Position numbers and translations under genes: made by a program. The notes under the pieces are model-generated. The model did not search any database, was not told the origin of the DNA, and saw only the letters and a list, made by a program, of their open reading frames with translations. A DNA stretch of 64,000 nucleotides from Mytilus galloprovincialis (lineage: Eukaryota; Mollusca; Bivalvia; Mytilida; Mytilidae): the NCBI RefSeq assembly GCF_965363235.1, contig NC_134843.1:62845865-62909864 (forward strand), written 5' to 3'. Position 1 is the first letter of the stretch, and each line of letters begins with the position of its first letter. Below, in pieces: positions 45,701-55,789 of the stretch.

Positions 45701-46492
45701 AAGTAAGAGGGAAAAAGGATGTTTTTGACAGCTACACAATGTACAAATGTAGCCTGTACATTTATTCTCATTCTTCAAATAGCATAAACTGAAAGAATCA
45801 CTATTATTTCTTCATACATGCATGACATGTATATATACATGATAAAAGATTATGTAAACCATAAAATATTTCCACTGAAATTTTCCAGTGAGAGAGCCTT
45901 AATATACATGATATACGTAAGTCCTAGAATATTCTCTTTTTTTTCAAAATCTTTCCTACATACATTTGTAACATTCATTGACCATGTTGACATCAATAGA
46001 ATGGAAAATGGAAACAGGGAATGTGTCAAAGAGACAACAACCCAACCAAAGAACAGAAAGCAGTTTGGTTAGGAAACCACAATAAAAAACATGTTAAACA
46101 CATATCTTTTAATATTTGTCAAACAGTTGTAGTTGAAAGCAAACTATTTTTTTTTAGATACTTTATTTTGCTTTTAGCCCTTTCTAGCCCACATCATAGT
46201 GATTGAATTTTGTCATTTTCAAATTTATTTGATCATGTTGATGTATTTAAAAAAGGTAAGATAAAAAATACACAGTATATTCCAGTAATTTATTAAAATT
46301 AATAGCTAGCAAAAAATTAGTAGTTTTACCATACTTTTTACCATACTTGATCCTTAGAAAACATACATTATTTTCACATTTGAAGCAAAGACTTTCAATC
46401 TCCATGACCTCTGGTGTTTCATCATCAGCATTGATATCACGGAAAAGTGATTTAGAAGTATCTGCCTTCAGCTTTTCATCTGTTTCAGCCAT
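28809..46492 (-). CDS. ZPR1: Zinc finger protein ZPR1, complete 14-exon gene
   Basis: Minus-strand exons: 46367-46492, 45416-45577, 42627-42711, 41175-41245, 40607-40693, 39778-39818, 39398-39482, 38470-38520, 37619-37685, 36846-37006, 34551-34661, 32655-32744, 30866-30934 and 28809-28928. They join without a frame break into 441 residues (human ZPR1 is about 459). ZPR1 has two homologous modules, each a C4 zinc finger plus a ZPR1 domain. Finger 1 uses C36, C39, C65 and C68; finger 2 uses C244, C247, C273 and C276. Both copies of the DPSGNS/DDATGNS signature are present, and the end reads [17 protein letters not shown]. In other animals ZPR1 binds eEF1A and shuttles to the nucleus. The introns after exons 6 and 9 carry U12-type signals. 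An AG just before the start ATG may mark an upstream non-coding exon. A candidate AATAAA lies at 28653-28658. Confidence 0.96.
28929..30865 (-). other. ZPR1 intron 13
   Basis: The intron between the last two coding exons. It contains the MITE at 29559-29744 and otherwise AT-rich sequence without recognisable genes. Confidence 0.8.
29559..29744. mobile_element. TA-flanked MITE with CCGTGGATTCAT ends
   Basis: The 186-bp element has ends CCGTGGATTCAT and ATGAATCCACAG inverted, with TA on each side. The subterminal ACCAATTTTC(A/G)TGG/CCACGAAAATTGGT is also inverted. I recognise this as a common bivalve MITE; the TA fits Tc1/mariner-type mobilisation. Related to 19763-19923. Confidence 0.8.
31404..31430. 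repeat. (AT)n microsatellite
   Basis: About 13 AT units immediately beside the SINE cluster. Confidence 0.9.
31434..32560. mobile_element. Cluster of four tRNA-like SINE copies in inverted arrangement
   Basis: Copies run minus (about 31434-31779), plus (31793-32020), minus (32036-32285) and minus, truncated (32365-32557). Each has a pol III B box GGGTTCGAATCCC (31602-31614, 31949-31962, 32098-32110, 32533-32545) and, in the first three, an A-box-like TGGTCTAGCGGGA or close variant. The extra length between the boxes resembles a tRNA with a long variable arm (Leu/Ser type). No acceptor-stem pairing is visible, so these are not tRNA genes. Copies 1 and 2 are almost identical over about 210 bp and face each other; copies 2 and 3 meet tail to tail. 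The cluster lies in a ZPR1 intron. Confidence 0.85.
33250..34115. repeat. Mussel composite repeat with 160-bp tandem units and (GAC)n
   Basis: It starts CCAGATGCTCCGCAGGGTGC, then CCCAAAATCAATCC-type units begin at 33444, 33604, 33871 and 34031, about 160 bp apart except where a (GAC)n tract (about 33712-33747) and its surroundings are inserted. A second copy lies at 51028-51990. The arginine-rich frame over the tract is a triplet-repeat artefact. Confidence 0.85.
34290..34505 (-). repeat. Mussel dispersed repeat, AAGATGTGGTATGATTGCC family
   Basis: Minus-strand copy ending ATTGGCAATCACACCATATC, 45 bp from ZPR1 exon 11. Core ACCGTAATGTGACCTATAGT present. Confidence 0.85.
35758..36771. mobile_element. 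Non-autonomous hAT element in a ZPR1 intron
   Basis: The 1014-bp element has ends CAGGGCTTCCAAAA and, inverted, CAAGGCTTCCAAAA, with an exact 8-bp target duplication GTCCTGTC (35750-35757, 36772-36779). CGGTCAT words repeat inside the left end (about five), as in the hAT copies at 16454 and 26827. No transposase is seen. It ends 66 bp before the donor of ZPR1 exon 10. Confidence 0.92.
37007..37618 (-). other. U12-type GT-AG intron of ZPR1 (intron 9)
   Basis: Donor GTATCCTT (complement of 37611-37618) is a perfect minor-spliceosome 5' site. The branch motif TTCTTAAC (complement of 37016-37023) lies about 10 bases before the 3' AG, with no polypyrimidine tract. Splicing gives [12 protein letters not shown] across zinc finger 2, matching ZPR1. 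Confidence 0.88.
38053..38242. mobile_element. MITE with GAGGGGCCTGATGGG ends
   Basis: 190 bp with 15-bp exact inverted ends in ZPR1 intron 8. The target duplication is unclear (AAAACAC against AAACATG), so the superfamily is not assigned. Confidence 0.7.
38975..39159. mobile_element. MITE with TTAA duplication, AGGGGCACTAGC ends
   Basis: 185 bp with inverted ends AGGGGCACTAGC and TTAA flanks (38971-38974, 39160-39163). In ZPR1 intron 7. I recognise the end sequence as a common bivalve MITE. Confidence 0.85.
39483..39777 (-). other. U12-type AT-AC intron of ZPR1 (intron 6)
   Basis: The donor is ATATCCTT (complement of 39770-39777), the intron ends GGTAC, and the branch motif TTCTTAAC sits about 9 bases before that end. 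No GT-AG choice restores the frame here. With AT-AC, exon 6 ends in TT and exon 7 begins with A, giving [15 protein letters not shown], which lines up with GNSFVENPHAPQ of vertebrate ZPR1. Length 295 bp. Confidence 0.9.
40100..40355 (-). repeat. Mussel dispersed repeat, AAGATGTGGTATGATTGCC family
   Basis: Minus-strand copy with GGAGCCTGTAATTCAGTGGT at one end and TTGGCAACCATACCACGTCT at the other. In ZPR1 intron 5. Confidence 0.85.
40912..41015 (+). repeat. Mussel dispersed repeat fragment
   Basis: AGGAAGATGTGGTGTGAGTG, CTCTCCATCC and TAGGTCAATGTTCGACCTTC; in ZPR1 intron 4. Confidence 0.85.
41496..42416. mobile_element. Non-autonomous hAT element, 5-bp duplication
   Basis: 921 bp with ends CAGGGGTGTGGAAA and TTTCCACACCCCTG, flanked by CTTAT (41491-41495, 42417-42421). 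The words GACAAGT and GGCAAGT repeat inside the right end, and related CGGACAAGT lies inside the left. The TIR is hAT-like and a 5-bp duplication fits the hAT5 group. In ZPR1 intron 3; no transposase. Confidence 0.85.
42430..42617 (-). repeat. Mussel dispersed repeat fragment
   Basis: Minus-strand copy ending GGACGGAGAGTTGTCTCATT and CATACAACATCTTCTCAT, 10 bp from ZPR1 exon 3. Confidence 0.75.
43722..43801. repeat. 80-bp foldback with G/C-rich core
   Basis: ATTGCAATGAGT at the left is inverted as ACTCATTGCAAT at the right, with an inner AGGATGAGGGGGG / CCCCCCTTATCCT stem. Probably a small MITE. Confidence 0.7.
44060..44194 (-). other. Unexplained 44-codon frame in ZPR1 intron 2
   Basis: Minus-strand ATG frame starting [20 protein letters not shown] and ending [12 protein letters not shown] before a stop. 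Upstream, to about 44520, are CpG-containing sequence, CACATGATCG and TTCCGGAAAG (ETS-like). I do not recognise the peptide. It may be the first exon of a relic gene or transposon, or chance. The 84-codon plus-strand frame on the other strand is no more convincing. Confidence 0.2.
44928..45071. mobile_element. 144-bp MITE, CAATATTAGGTCAATG ends
   Basis: Exact 16-bp inverted ends CAATATTAGGTCAATG in ZPR1 intron 2. Target duplication not clear. Confidence 0.75.
45995..46075 (+). repeat. Mussel dispersed repeat fragment
   Basis: AATGGAAAATGGAAACAGGG and GTGTCAAAGAGACAACAACC, the complement of the family end seen at 23380-23430. In ZPR1 intron 1. Confidence 0.65.
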
Positions 46493-47631
46493 CTGTTTCA
46501 ATAAACAATATATTGATAATTATGATAATTGCACATTGATATTTATTAGTCTTCAACAATTCTTGTTGACATTTTAATAATGTGGAATTCAGTTCTTTCT
46601 AACATTTTTCCTTAAATATCTTTAACTTGTTATCCTACTGCAACCTACAATGACCTAATCTGCTAATGCACATGATGCATGCAGGTTTTAATTGTGAAAT
46701 GAAAAATTTCTGTAAACATCACATTAGATTTCGCAAAAATAATTAAGCCACATAATACAAATATATCTATAAGTATCTATGACTACAGATATTTTCAGCT
46801 TCCAAGAAGTAAGTAAATTATCTTTGTTAATCATTGTTAATACAACATACATGTATTCGTGATATTCCCCACTGTCTTCCTCTTCACCATTGTTCACGGT
46901 AATCTAACTATAATTCACTAAACCATGAATTTGAATTTCTAACTTAACAAGCAGAATATAATGAGTATAGATAAAACAAAATATTAATTAAATAGTATGT
47001 GCACAATTACCATTTTGTAATATATTTTTCGTTTAGTTACCCCTCGAGTCCTTGTCAGCTTTTACAACCGTATAATTTAAGACTGTAACGAAACCTATAT
47101 ATTCCTGATTTATAAATCCATCAAGTCTGTGCAAACAATGAGAAATATTGAAATAGTGATGCAATAGTCTTGTAATCTAAAGAAAAACATGTGCAATCAT
47201 CAACAAAAAATACACCCGGATATTCTACTAAGATGATAATGTACCGACATACACGGACTGAATATAATCTCTTTTCCGGAAATGTAAACTTTTTAAGATA
47301 AAATATATTTTATTTGTTTACGAATGACGTGTTACACTTTAAAAAGTTTTTACATAAGATTATTGGAATTTCGAACAAAGTTTTCGAATATAAAAATTTT
47401 TAATTTTTCAGTTTAAAACTTTTGAAAAAGAGAACTACAAAAATGAAAATCGAAAAAAAAATGTGCATTTATCTTTTTTATCATCTGAAATATTACAAAT
47501 TGATTTCTTTCCATATGGATTTATATTATAAAAATGGGCGAAAAACCTAAATGTGTCATACAAGACCCTTGAGAATGATGTTGAACGAAAATTCATGTAT
47601 ATTCAACTTATGGGTTGTATATTCAACTTAT
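46493..47631 (-). promoter_or_regulatory. ZPR1 upstream region
   Basis: The 5' UTR and promoter of ZPR1 must lie here or beyond. A likely 3' splice site abuts the start codon, so transcription may start further up, possibly around 47.0-47.3 kb where CCGGATATTC and TTTTCCGGAAATG (ETS-like core) occur. No TATA box is evident. This placement is inference. Confidence 0.3.
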
Positions 47632-48090
47632 AGGTTGCACTTTGTAAATACAGCTGTTTCCCAAACCACGCCTTTTTTGGGGAGATTTAGAATACTCATA
47701 GAAAATTAATTTTGTTTACATACTGGTTCCCAGTTATGCTCTCTGTGTTCCATCTCACAGAGACATAACTTGGGAATGTTGCCAGTAAATAAACATGTGC
47801 ATATTGTTTTACATTGAAATCTGTGGTAACCTTTCATTCGAGGTAGGGGTAGTTAAGAAAATTAGTGTTAGTTTAAACTTTGAAAAGGTATGGGCATATA
47901 AAAAACGTTGAAAATATGCCGCACAGCCCTACATTTTGACCTTTGAAAAAAATTGAGGTACATATGAACTTTCAATTCTAGGATAAGATTTTTTTCAAAA
48001 CTTCGAGTCATAGTAAAAGTGGTACAGTTTTAGCCGTAAAAGGAGTTCCTATGGGAAATTGCATTGTCAATATTTACAGAAATGCAACCT
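47632..48090. mobile_element. AGGTTGCA-ended repeat, copy 2 (inverted)
   Basis: 459 bp ending AGGTTGCACTTTG / AAATGCAACCT, the complement of copy 1 at 24232-24742. TATA precedes GGTTGC and follows GCAACC, a possible 4-bp duplication overlapping the end. It lies 1.1 kb upstream of the ZPR1 start. Confidence 0.75.
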
Positions 48091-48548
48091 ATAGTGTTTT
48101 GTTTTAGAAAATCTATGGAGTAGAACTCAGAGGTTTTATGATTTTAAGACATTTTTTTTCGCCGATTTTATGTGCTTTCTATAGATACAAAGGAGTAAGA
48201 TCAAAATTATGATTAGTACTACATTGTAGTAGTTTGGATTCAGGATAAGGTAGAACTGATCCCTCCAAACTCTGCATGCTAATCTTGTAGCTGCTGAATT
48301 CATTCATAGTTATATAAACATATATTAAGTTGTACTCATAAACATTATTTCCAGCCTGCACATTTTTTTGTTACAGTTGCAACTGTACATTTAGCGTCCA
48401 TCTATTCATGTGTAGATGTAGGCATTTTAATTTGAAAACGTTACATAATGATGGGGGTTGTTTAAAAAAAAAAAGTTACACCTTTTCAACACAGTCAAAT
48501 GAATGACATCAGTGATGATAGGTTCAATATTCCTGTTTGCGCCATATG

Positions 48549-48632
48549 ACCTTAATTTTCAATAACTATAATCCAGACCTCAATTCTCAATAACTATAAT
48601 CCAGACCTTAATTTTCAATAACTATAATCCAA
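48549..48632. repeat. 28-bp tandem repeat, three copies
   Basis: ACCTTAATTTTCAATAACTA plus TAATCCAG repeated three times with one or two changes. Confidence 0.95.
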
Positions 48633-49410
48633 ATAATTTTGTATGTAAGTACAATATTATAGTTGTTTCATTAGATATGACCAAAAACTAATAGGGAGAC
48701 AGATTGGATATACTTTCTTAGCACATTATGTCACTACACTCTGAATAATTTTCGTTTCAAAATTTACATTTCGTATTTTGTGACCTGTTATATGTCTTTT
48801 TGTGCTTTGCCACATACTTTATTTGAGGTTGCGTCCTGGAATCGTTTCCCTTTTTTTAACAAAGGAAAAGATAACCATTTTGTGTGTAACTATATGATTT
48901 GCAGAAATGTGGGAATCCTCTTATCTCTACGTCTTTCTGCTTTATTCCTTCCATCTATATGTGAATGCTATTCTCTCTTGGTGTGGGCTTGTAAATGCTT
49001 AGCCTAATGTACCTTTCAATTTAACATATTTTGAATTTAAAATAGAACAATTATGCTTCAATAAAATCGTTATTCTAATATGACGTCCTTATTACGCTTT
49101 GTAAACAAAGCCGTGTTCTAATGAGCACAAAATATGTTTGACACATGCGCACAAAATTATTGTTTATATTAAATATATTTCCATCGTTATCCTATAAAAT
49201 ATATACATTCAAGTAGCTAAACTTTTATTATATATGTTATATCGAACAACATATATTTACCCTGCTCGTATTTTTTAAACTTATCAAATATGAAATGTAA
49301 TGTACAGACTCCTCGGGGAGGAAACGGGAACAGCTATACATTTTTACGGTATTTTCGTACGCTTCGACCTATGAAAATACTGTATTTGTCCTATTAGAAT
49401 CGAAATATTT

Positions 49411-49554
49411 CCTTCATGTCATGCTCTATGCTCATTTTAACATGGGTAGGCATTATATTTGACCACATTTTACACCTCCCTAACGCTCTGTGTAAAATAT
49501 CGACAAATATAATGCCTACCCATGTTAAAATGAGCATAGAGCATGACATGAAGG
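49411..49554. repeat. Long hairpin with 50-bp identical arms
   Basis: 49411-49460 is the exact reverse complement of 49505-49554. The stem continues imperfectly inward (ATTTTACAC / GTGTAAAAT) to a loop near CTCCCTAACG. Smaller stem just to the left, ACGGTATTTTC / GAAAATACTGT. Probably a young foldback MITE; a hairpin RNA precursor is possible if transcribed. Confidence 0.9.
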
Positions 49555-50389
49555 AATTATTTTTAATTTGAAATGATTTTCAAAGTTCATATCACGTTAC
49601 CGATAAACAAATGAGTTATTGGAAGGGACCAATCTAAATGGAAATTATGCACAATTTCCATGAAATGCACTCACAATTCAGCCTTTTACATTTGGCAAGG
49701 GATTTACTTCCGGTCGGAACAGGACAATAGTGACAATATTTCTTAAATTGCTGATTCCTAAATAGATTATCCTTTAGATTGATCACTTCAACTAACTCAT
49801 GTGTTTATCGTTGATATGAACTTTTAAACATTATTTAAAATTACGATTTTAAAATGCCGACTATAATGATTTATACATGGATAGATGGGCGCTTCATGTA
49901 CAGTAGCAACTACTTACATAAATGTGCAGGCTGAAAATTATTTTTATGTTATGTTTATATTTTATGAATGTATGCAGCTTTTACAAGACCAGTACGCTGA
50001 GTTGGGGGATAAATTAAAACAGGAAAATTTATAACAGGAGACGAATAAACTATCCTTTTATAGATTCATCATTGCATTTTGTTTGAATAATCGAGCTATA
50101 TGATGAGAGTGATGAACCAATGAAAACATAAACAAGTCAATAGACGAAACAGTAAAAGTGACAGGCTAAACAATTGATGAAAACCATCCTCAATCATATA
50201 AGGCACATATAAATTTACAAACTTTATCCCATATTTTGTAGTATTAACAAGTGTGGACACAGATGAGTGTGGATAGTATGTATGGATGTTTGACAGTGTC
50301 TTATGACAAAATGAGTTCTATGTTTTTTCTATATGGTGTTATTAACTATGTTGCACGATGACAACCAATCTGAGCATTATGAGTGTTAT
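49555..50389. other. Intergenic, nothing firm
   Basis: No gene is recognised. A short ATG frame at about 49853 (MPTIMIYTWIDGRFMYS) has no recognisable motif. Confidence 0.4.
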
Positions 50390-50770
50390 TTATTAAATTT
50401 TTTATGCCCCCACCTACAATAGTAGATAGGCATTATGTTTTCTGGTCTGTGGGTCCGTTCGTTCGTTTGTCCCGCTTTAGGATAAAGTTTTTGGTCAAGG
50501 TAGTTTTTGATGAAGCTGAAGTCCAATCAACTCGAAACTTAGTACACATGTTCATTATGATATGATCTTTCTAATTTTAAAGCCAAATTAGACTTTTGAC
50601 CCCAATTTTACGGTCCATTGAACATAGAAAATGGAAGTGGGAGTTTCAGGTTAAAGTTTTTGGTCAAAGTAGTTTTTGATGAAGCTGAATTCCAATCAAC
50701 TTGAAACGTACTACACTTGTTGCATATGATATGATCTTTCTAATTTCAAAACTCATAACTGCTCCAAAAG
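50390..50770 (+). repeat. Bivalve dispersed repeat with an internal direct repeat
   Basis: It begins TATGCCCCCACCTACAATAG and GTGGGTCCGTTCGTTCG. A unit starting AAAGTTTTTGGTCAA and running through CTTTCTAATTT occurs twice, about 178 bp apart. A fragment of the start recurs at 57094-57175. Recognised from memory as common in mussels. Confidence 0.8.
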
Positions 50771-51027
50771 TAATCTGATAGAATTTCAAGCATTTTAAGC
50801 CAATATTATCAACATCTACTAATGAGTCTTAATATGTCTACATATCTAAAAAGTCATAGTATTCAAAAGGTAATGCAAAATTATTCCTTTTCATTTTTTT
50901 TGTTATATGGATACACATTTGAGTGATACATGTACCAATACAATATATGTTGTGGTATGAAAGTGCAGTAATTAGCATTTACTGTAACTATGTTAATTCA
51001 CACAAATTGAAAAATAAACAAATGAAT

Positions 51028-51990
51028 GGACCAGATGCTCCACAGAGCCCAGCTTTATACGACTGCAGAGGTCGAAGCCTGAACAGTTGGGGCTAGTATT
51101 GACACAACATTCAAGCTGGAAACAGCTCTGAGTTTGAATTGTGATTAAATAGATGACACAGCTTAGGTTTCTGACACAGAATGAATGTGGTCTAATGAAC
51201 TTAAATATTTGTTTTGCTTTTGTGTTAGGAGCAATTCACTATGCTGCTGAATATTAATCCTTTCAAACAAAAATATCTAAAGAAATTTCCTTTTTAATTT
51301 CTGAAATGAGAAACATTTAGAGGAGACAAACTTCAGTTAAGAGATCAGAAACTAAAAAAATGTATAATTTTTCCATTTGTAAAAGGGCATACCCTAGAAA
51401 GTGCTTGCAATCACTGAATGGTTATTAATGACTGCTTTAATTTATCAGTTGGTTATAAAGTGAATATTGCATTGTATATTGTATAATTGATTTAAGTTGA
51501 CTGAACAAAGAAAGATAACTCCAATTTTCAAAGAAGATTTCATAAAGCATTGGTATTAGGTAATTCAAGAACCATTCTGGACAAACTCCAATTAAGGGTC
51601 TTGAATTTACAAAAATGTTTGTTTTTGGTCCGTAATTATTAGACTGTTTGTCCCATAACCCACACAATATATCCGAACCTTCTACTTATGGTATTAAACA
51701 TTGTGGTACAATTTCAGAACAATTGAAATACTTATACACAACTTTTTAAACCGACACTAGATTAAAGCTTGTTTTGGGCACCTTTGTACCCCTTATTCCT
51801 AAACCTTAGGGACCATAACCCCCAAAATCAATCCCAAGCTTCCTTTTGTGGTTATAAACATTGTGTTATAATTTTGTTGATTTCTGTTGACTTATAATAA
51901 AGTTATTATCCAGAAACCATCTTTCGGACAGGATACCAATTTACGACCCCAAATTTTTTGTGGTTGTATAAAAATGTTGAACATGTGCAA
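51028..51990 (+). repeat. Second copy of the CCAGATGCTCC composite repeat
   Basis: 51028-51215 matches 33260-33430, and 51780-51930 matches the CCCAAAATCAATCCC unit. The middle (about 51220-51770) is diverged or inserted sequence without genes. Confidence 0.75.
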
Positions 51991-52016
51991 TGAAGTATAG
52001 TTTTAGAAATCGATTA

Positions 52017-52272
52017 GGGAGCTACCATTTGATTTTTATGGGGGGGGGGGGGGGGGGCTAGGATGAAAAATTTTGTCCTGCCTTTTTTTTTAGTTGTAAT
52101 CTCTGTCCTGCCTTTTTATTTTTCAGTCTATTCGGTCCTGCCTCTTTTTTTCTTAGCTTATCCTGACTTTTTTTACAACAATTGTCATCCTGCCTTTTAC
52201 TCAAAATCCTGTCCTGCCTTTTTTTTCAAATTTCATCCTAGCTCCCCCCATAAAAATCAAATGGTAGCTCCC
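52017..52272. mobile_element. PIF/Harbinger-like MITE, TTA duplication
   Basis: 256 bp with about 24-bp exact inverted ends GGGAGCTACCATTTGATTTT and TTA flanks (52014-52016, 52273-52275), the 3-bp duplication typical of PIF/Harbinger. Inside are an 18-G run (52040-52057) and repeats of GTCCTGCCTTTTT, which generate a spurious hydrophobic frame. Confidence 0.88.
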
Positions 52273-52275
52273 TTA

Positions 52276-54150
52276 GACTGGATAGGCCTTATAATTTTTT
52301 TCCCTCCTAATTGAAGGACCGTTTACACTCAGGGCCGAGTCATCAGCAGGCAATACAGATGTATTAAAACAACCTAGCATCATATTGCTAGTAGTGGGAG
52401 TAGCATTGTCCGGTAAATTTGTTCCCACTTTTTTTTATAAAATGTATGGTTCAAATCAAAATAGAATGCTTTTATCTCCTGAATACTTACATTGTACATA
52501 GAGATGATACTACTTTGACAAATCCTTGTCCATTAGAGTTGTCTGTCAAATCTTAATTTCACAAAGAATGAATTGCATAACAATGAACTGAGCTCAAAGC
52601 AAAGTACTTTAATAATACACTTAGACAAAGAGCTAAATCCAGTGATATACTTTGTACTACAGGTCCTTCATGACCATCCATCCACCCAAACCATATCTCA
52701 ATAACATTCCATACTACATGATTGGATTCAGAAGTCCTGAAAAAGACATGACTTTTTTTATCTTGTTTTAAGTATATATGCACAGGTTAAACCTTTATTG
52801 TGGATATAATCATTCAGTATCTAGCAACTATCAATTTGCTTCATGCACATATTGATATAGGTTGATTGCTCCTCTGTTGGAAATTAGAACACACCTCCAT
52901 CTAATTTTAGTCAACTGCAATGACGAAGAAAAATTCAAAACTATATAAAATGTTATCTAAGACTTGTCAGTGTCTATTTCCTTTGCCACTGAATAAGATT
53001 CCATATTTACAACCAATGAAAATCAAATATCCCTCTAATAGACTTAGCATTGAAATCGTTTTCTAAAATGGTAGTTATGTGGAACCTAGAACTAAAAAAA
53101 TTGAAACAATATATCTTAAATATTTCAAATGCATGTACATTTAATAATTCTCCAAAATTCACTTTATTTTTCCTTTTTTGGTTTTCTGTTGGAGACTGTA
53201 TATTGACCTCTATGTAGCCTTTTCAACTTATAAAAGGGGGGATACATTTCCTTAGAATTAAACTTTTCTGAAAGAATTGATTCCATTTATTTTCAATAAA
53301 CAATAAATATTGAAGTCTATAACAGGCATCTAGGAACAGGCTCAACATTATTTCTAAACATGTATTAATATATACCAAAATGTGGACATTAACCTACATT
53401 AAATATTCTACTTCAACGACTTTAATTAGTGGAGTAGATCAAATTAAAAAGTCACAATGGTTAAAAACTCCAATGGCAGTCTTTCCTGCTAAAATCTTGA
53501 TGTGTAGAATGTGATATACCATTTTTGGGTCTATATACTGTCCTTTAAATTTAGGTCATTTTGACACGGCAAAATATGAAAAAAAATGTAAACTATGGTC
53601 TGTGGAAAGCACACAGTTTGTGATATTTTAAGGTATCTTTACTAAGAAAACCTGCAAATCTCAGTGGCAGATCCAGAACTTTTCAAAAAGGTGTGGGGGC
53701 TCTGATGGACCAGAGGGTTGCCCACTCCCATCAAGCTTCAATGATTTCTTACATATATGTCATAAGCTAAATTTCCCCCACCCCCTTGGTCTGTCTATGC
53801 ATCTGTTTATCGTTCTGCGAAATAGTACAAATACTAATTTTTCCCCTCCCTTACCTGGCCCTAGACAGTTGCTTACCTTTGTAAACATTTTATAATTATA
53901 GTCAGGTATATATTGATTGAGAGTAACTTACATAGTAGTTAATGGGACTCTTTTTCACACGGTTCTGTGAAATATAATACGGCAAATATATACCCGTACA
54001 TACTATCCGCATAACACAGAAATCTGATAGATTTTCACTCCTCTGGGAAAAATCAACCTGTGAAATGAAATACCATGCCTGGAAAAAAATTACCGGGACA
54101 AATTATCCTCAGGATAAAATATCACAGAGGACGAAATAAACCGTTACATT
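52276..54150. other. Intergenic with one orphan hAT end
   Basis: CAGTGGCAGATCCAGAACTT at about 53662 looks like one terminus of the hAT type seen at 18508-18666, but I could not find its partner. No genes are seen. Confidence 0.5.
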
Positions 54151-54151
54151 A

Positions 54152-55468
54152 CATGAGAAGCCGGTTTGGTTACAAATAATTATGTCACGTGAAGGCGCAC
54201 TGACGTCACAATTTGCATTAATTTTGCAATACACTACAGTTCACTCATACAGAACCCATTATCATGCAAACATGCAACGTGAATGTCATTGGTTATCAAA
54301 TAATACAGAATTTATGCACGTACAGTTAATATAGAAGAAATTAGTTCATCAAATGTGAGTTCGTGATCTTGTGTTTAAGACCGATGGCTACAGTGCTGAA
54401 AGTCCTGAGTTAGATTCTCACTTGGGGTGCTAAAAATATCAGTACATCAGAAGGGTAATTTTCACCCTCTCACACACATCTTTGTTAATGTTCCGGGATT
54501 GTTGAAAACTTGCATATTCATCAATATTTGATTTTGTGGTTTTAACAATCCAGACAGACAAATAGCAATAAGGTGTTTAGGAAAACATGACCTAAAACCT
54601 CCTTCATATATGACAAAAATACATGGGAACTCATATTGAATGGTCAAATGTGTTCAATATGAAAATTGAAATTAAGATGGTAAAATCAAATATTAGCCGT
54701 TACTGTAAATGGACTTAAAGTATGACTTTTCAGCAAATTTAAAGGGAAATGACACGGAAGGGGCCAAATAGTGTTCAAGGGGAGCAAATGCTATTTAAAT
54801 TAGTATGCAGGTTTTAAATATAGGGTGAAGTTAAATACTGACTAGTGTGTGGTTCTCATTGGGTCTAAGCGTGACCAATATTGACAATTTTTCGCAAGCG
54901 TGAAACATGAAAGTCAAATTATTGTGTCATGAAAACGGGAAATGAGGTCTGTCGTGAAAACGGGAAATGGGGTTCTGCAGGACCCCGGAAATGACAAAAA
55001 AATGAAAATTGCTCATGTACATAGTGTAAGCGGGATATGGGAATCTGACAAAACAGTAAGTGGGATCTGGGATCAGAACACCACCCCCCCCCCCCCCCCC
55101 CCCAATGAGACCCCCTTATGTAGATTTACCTTCTAATTCTATATAAAAAAAAACACAACTAAGAACTACGTTTAATTCACTTTGACTACTGATATGTAAA
55201 CCTAGAAATATTTCATAAAATAGTGATTGAAAGATTCATAACATTTTGAAAGGATAATTCAGACACGTGTTACGCGGGGAGCATGTTTTAAATTTGTTTA
55301 CAAATAATAATGTCACGTGATCGCGCACTGACCTCAAGTTGCATCGCCCTTACAATTCACTAATACATGACCATTTTCATGCAAACATGCAACGTGAATG
55401 TGATTGGTTATCATATAATACAGAAATAATGCATGCACAGTTTAAGAAGAAATTAGTTCAATAAATTG
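54152..55468. repeat. Direct duplication with CRE/E-box-like sites
   Basis: 54152-54350 and 55266-55468 align over about 200 bp (TTACAAATAAT, TGTCACGTGA, GCGCACTGAC, CATGCAAACATGCAACGTGA, ATTGGTTATCA). The left copy has TGACGTCA and both have CACGTG. They may be remnants of a duplicated regulatory region or of a repeat end; no adjacent gene is recognised. Confidence 0.6.
54851..55112. mobile_element. MITE with poly-C end between the duplicated blocks
   Basis: Ends GGTTCTCATTGGG and CCCAATGAGACC are inverted, with a C-run of about 25 (55084-55103) next to the right end and repeated CGGGAAATG words inside. Non-coding. Confidence 0.65.
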
Positions 55469-55789
55469 ATGCGATTTTCACTTTTGACACGAATAGGTCG
55501 GGTTGACATTACTGTCATCGGAGATAATATTGAGATAAATGGGATAAAACGGACCGTCAAAAAGGTCTAGAGGAGCACATCAGTAGAACCTTAACATTAA
55601 TAAGTAATACTAACCAAAATTTCTCTAATTAAAGAACTATATAACTGAAATTTCACAAAGATAACGGTAAACATTTTGTTGATGGTGATGATGCTATTAT
55701 CGATCCGTTGAATTCAGGGTCAACGGAATTTTTTGCGTTGCGTTTAAATCATTGAGGCCATCTATTTTTATTGCGGGTTCCACATATAT

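Noticed and set aside
49853-49930. Short ATG frame MPTIMIYTWIDGRFMYS
   Set aside because: Too short, no convincing donor and no recognised family.
52063-52314. Hydrophobic 83-codon frame resembling membrane repeats
   Set aside because: Produced by the CCTGCCTTTTT array inside a MITE.
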